This document shows positions 22,519 through 24,698 of a DNA stretch of 24,698 bases, in pieces. This stretch comes from Methylotenera_A sp031379885. Lineage in GTDB: Bacteria > Pseudomonadota > Gammaproteobacteria > Burkholderiales > Methylophilaceae. Made by a program: the position numbers and the translations under genes. Location: the NCBI GenBank assembly GCA_031379885.1, contig JANNFN010000100.1, forward strand, positions 1 through 24,698, written 5' to 3'. Below the pieces are notes generated by a model. The model was not told where the DNA came from, ran no database searches, and saw only the letters and a program-made list of their open reading frames with translations. The number at the start of each line of letters is the position of its first letter. Positions within the stretch are counted from its first letter, which is position 1.

Positions 22519-24698
22519 ATGCTTAACATACTAAAAAATTGGTATAAAAATGCTGCTAGTCACTGCGATCCGCTCGAGCTGGAGCAAGCCAGTACTCGCC
22601 TAGTGATTGGCACTGTATTTACACTATATTTGCTTTTCAGCTTTGCAAATAGTGAAGTTATCCCCCACGGAGAGCTAATAGGATTTTATTGCTTAATCGC
22701 TTTCGAGATTGCTACAACTGCATTGTTAATTGCAGTAAGTCTTGCAAAAGAAATATCCCCTATTAGAAGGCTGTTAGGTAACTGGCTTGATGTGATTGGC
22801 ACTTCGACTTTTTTATCTCTCGCAGGTGATGTTGGCTTTGTCTTAATTGGTGTCTATTTGTGGATAACTTTTGGTAACGGCTTTCGTTTCGGCAAAAAGT
22901 ATTTATTCCATTCACAAATAATGAGTATTTTAGGTTTTTTTATTGCCACCCAAATTAATCCTTATTGGGCTGGACACAAACCTATTGTATATGGCTTTTT
23001 AATTATCCTGATAGCGTTACCACTCTACGTGGCAAAGTTGATTGAAAGAATGCATGAGGCAACCCATAAAGCCGAAATTGAGCGCCAAAGAGCGGCAGAA
23101 GCCAGCCTTGCAAAAACACAATTTGTTGCCAATATGAGTCACGAAATTCGCACACCGCTCAATGGCATTATCGGTATCAGTACTTTATTTAAAACAACGC
23201 CGCTTAATACTGATCAGCGTGATTTACTTAAAACCTTAGAAAGCTCATCCAAGTTATTACTTTCTCTACTGAATAATGTACTAGATTTTACCAAAATTGA
23301 AGAGCGTAAATTTACAGTTGAAAATGTGGCTTTTTCACCTGAAGAGGCAGTGCATGACTCACTAGAAATTTTCCGCTCTCAAGCCAATAGCAAAAAAATT
23401 CAACTAGGTGCGAGCGTTTCTAATACATTGGGAACGCTTAAAGGTGATGCTGTTGTGTTGCGTCAAGTGTTAGCCAATTTGTTGGGCAATGCAATCAAAT
23501 TCACGCAGGAAGGTAGCGTCACAATATCGGCTACCGCCCTAAACGAAGAATCAGAAAAACTAACTGTACGGTTTGAAGTTGCCGATACTGGGATTGGTAT
23601 TCCAGCTAACAAACAACACAAAATTTTTGAAAGCTTTACCCAAGCAGATGCTTCTACTACTAGGAAATTTGGTGGCAGCGGTTTAGGGCTTACTATTGCC
23701 AAGCACATGGTAGAAGAAATGGGTGGGACACTTAACTTTCAAAGTACTGAGGGTGTAGGAAGCCGCTTTTGGTTTGACCTTGTTTTAGATAAAGTGAGCA
23801 CGGAGCAGGATATCCATAATGAGTCAAAGGCTGAAACAAATGCAATTGCCACATTAGCGCCACCTTCTAATATTCGCCAAAATAGCGAAGCACTCAATAT
23901 TTTGGTGTGTGAGGATGAAAGCACTAACCAGAAAATTATCACTCGCTTACTGTCTCTTCCCGGCCATCAGGTCGAGATTGTTACTAATGGTGATGAAATG
24001 CTAGACATGCTTGAGCAAAGAAAATTTGATCTTGTAATTACCGACCTGAATATGGCAGGAATGAGCGGGGTTGATGCCTTAAAACTATACAGATTTACCC
24101 AACCAAACGATAAAGAGACACGTTTTATTTTGTTTACCGCAGATGCCACCGTATCTGCAAGAGAGTCGGCTAATGATGCTGGGTTTGATGCTTTCTTAAC
24201 TAAACCTATTGAAGCGGCCAAGTTATTTAATACCATTGAGAGCATACTCAATCTCGCACCAAATACTGCTGCCCAGTGGATGAACAGTGCTCTCAACAAT
24301 CCAATCAATATCGTATCTGATCTTGAGGCTGACAATACACAATTAGACTTGCACACATTAACAGAGCTTGAAAAAATTGGGGCTGGTGATGAGTTATTTA
24401 TGCATCGATTGCTTAGAAATTTCTTGGCTGACTCGTTAAAACTGATTTATAAAATTGAGGCTGCTGCCAAACAAAAACACTATGGTGAGCTACACGACTA
24501 TTGCCACGCTTTAAAAGGTAACAGCCTAAGTGTTGGTGCGCTACAACTCGCTACAATCACCGAAACGATTGGCAAGTTGAATGGATCAATACCAATAACG
24601 CAAACAATAGAAATGCTTGATAATTTAAACGGCGATTTTTCTAAACTTACCCTTGCTGTAGAAGACTACCTTAGACGCCCTGCACAAGGGCGCCTAAA
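22519..24698 (+). CDS. rpfC: RpfC-like hybrid histidine kinase (TM-HisKA-HATPase-REC-HPt), stop beyond window
   Basis: I translated this frame from the ATG at 22519; it stays open to the right edge (726 complete codons). Residues 25-175 hold five or six membrane helices resembling Xanthomonas RpfC, including WITFGNGFRFGKKYL, INPYW and a final ALPLYVAKL segment. The kinase core has H208 in MSHEIRTPLNG, LRQVLANLLGNAIKFT, DTGIGI and FGGSGLGLTIAK. A receiver domain (about 450-575) has phosphoacceptor D509 in DLVITDLNMAGMSG and LTKPIE. The C-terminal HPt domain (from about 613) has H663 in CHALKGNS. All phosphorelay residues are present. RpfC senses DSF-type fatty-acid signals in xanthomonads; the ligand here is unknown. 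It starts nine bases after the receiver gene. Few codons should be missing. Confidence 0.92.
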   Translation, partial: MLNILKNWYKNAASHCDPLELEQASTRLVIGTVFTLYLLFSFANSEVIPHGELIGFYCLIAFEIATTALLIAVSLAKEISPIRRLLGNWLDVIGTSTFLSLAGDVGFVLIGVYLWITFGNGFRFGKKYLFHSQIMSILGFFIATQINPYWAGHKPIVYGFLIILIALPLYVAKLIERMHEATHKAEIERQRAAEASLAKTQFVANMSHEIRTPLNGIIGISTLFKTTPLNTDQRDLLKTLESSSKLLLSLLNNVLDFTKIEERKFTVENVAFSPEEAVHDSLEIFRSQANSKKIQLGASVSNTLGTLKGDAVVLRQVLANLLGNAIKFTQEGSVTISATALNEESEKLTVRFEVADTGIGIPANKQHKIFESFTQADASTTRKFGGSGLGLTIAKHMVEEMGGTLNFQSTEGVGSRFWFDLVLDKVSTEQDIHNESKAETNAIATLAPPSNIRQNSEALNILVCEDESTNQKIITRLLSLPGHQVEIVTNGDEMLDMLEQRKFDLVITDLNMAGMSGVDALKLYRFTQPNDKETRFILFTADATVSARESANDAGFDAFLTKPIEAAKLFNTIESILNLAPNTAAQWMNSALNNPINIVSDLEADNTQLDLHTLTELEKIGAGDELFMHRLLRNFLADSLKLIYKIEAAAKQKHYGELHDYCHALKGNSLSVGALQLATITETIGKLNGSIPITQTIEMLDNLNGDFSKLTLAVEDYLRRPAQGRL
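24671..24697. other. inverted repeat at the right edge, over the end of the open kinase frame
   Basis: The arms TTAGACGCCCT and AGGGCGCCTAA pair at 10 of 11 positions around a 5-base loop. It resembles a terminator stem, but any T-run would lie past the edge, and the kinase frame reads through it. The one mismatch is A-C on plus and G-U on minus. Confidence 0.4.

Noticed and set aside
23463..24356. Three minus-strand ORFs near the right end
   Set aside because: They are opposite the RpfC-like kinase frame, which has continuous conserved domains over the same stretch.

Overview
The window reads as chromosomal DNA of an AT-leaning betaproteobacterial methylotroph, most likely family Methylophilaceae (Methylotenera/Methylophilus-like). 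The evidence is a lanthanide-type XoxF methanol dehydrogenase with XoxJ and two XoxG-like cytochromes, an NAD-linked molybdenum formate dehydrogenase (fdsGB), and ordinary betaproteobacterial housekeeping genes. Genus is inferred. No mxaFI, tRNA, rRNA, CRISPR array, insertion sequence or prophage is visible. No intergenic gap exceeds about 300 bp.

Layout. (1) 1-1648, minus: fdsG and the 5' three quarters of fdsB, which runs off the left edge. (2) 1773-4976, plus: the molybdenum-cofactor genes moaA, mobA and moeA, transcribed divergently from fds. The candidate promoters of the two units share one -35 region. A small orphan lipoprotein gene and a TGGGGTCAG-type repeat motif lie between moaA and mobA. 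(3) 5100-7291: a TonB protein and an orphan membrane histidine kinase, overlapping by one base. (4) 7446-10536: Bcp-type peroxiredoxin, PIN-PhoH ATPase and LplT-like transporter, closed by a terminator shared with the convergent gene. (5) 10599-16612, minus: type II NADH dehydrogenase, then the xox cluster, whose transcription order is xoxF, xoxJ, soluble xoxG, lipoprotein xoxG. Hairpin terminators follow xoxF and each xoxG. (6) 16882-20697, plus: proline iminopeptidase, a YihY/BrkB membrane protein fused to a cyclic-nucleotide-binding-like domain, and a TPR protein ending in a 2OG-Fe(II)-oxygenase-like domain. (7) 20979 to the right edge, plus: an RpfG-like HD-GYP response regulator, a stand-alone receiver, and an RpfC-like hybrid histidine kinase, behind a candidate sigma-54 promoter.

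How they work together: XoxF oxidises methanol in the periplasm and passes electrons to the XoxG cytochromes. Formate formed later is oxidised in the cytoplasm by the Fds enzyme, whose molybdenum cofactor needs MoaA, MobA and MoeA. The NADH can enter the respiratory chain through the type II NADH dehydrogenase. The right end is a separate signalling module that probably controls cyclic-di-GMP.

The most interesting points are the soluble/lipid-anchored XoxG pair, each copy with a near-identical terminator hairpin whose single non-Watson-Crick pair is G-U only in the minus-strand RNA; the divergent fds/moaA control region; the sigma-54-like signal upstream of an RpfG/receiver/RpfC set; and several genes with only TTG available as a plausible start.
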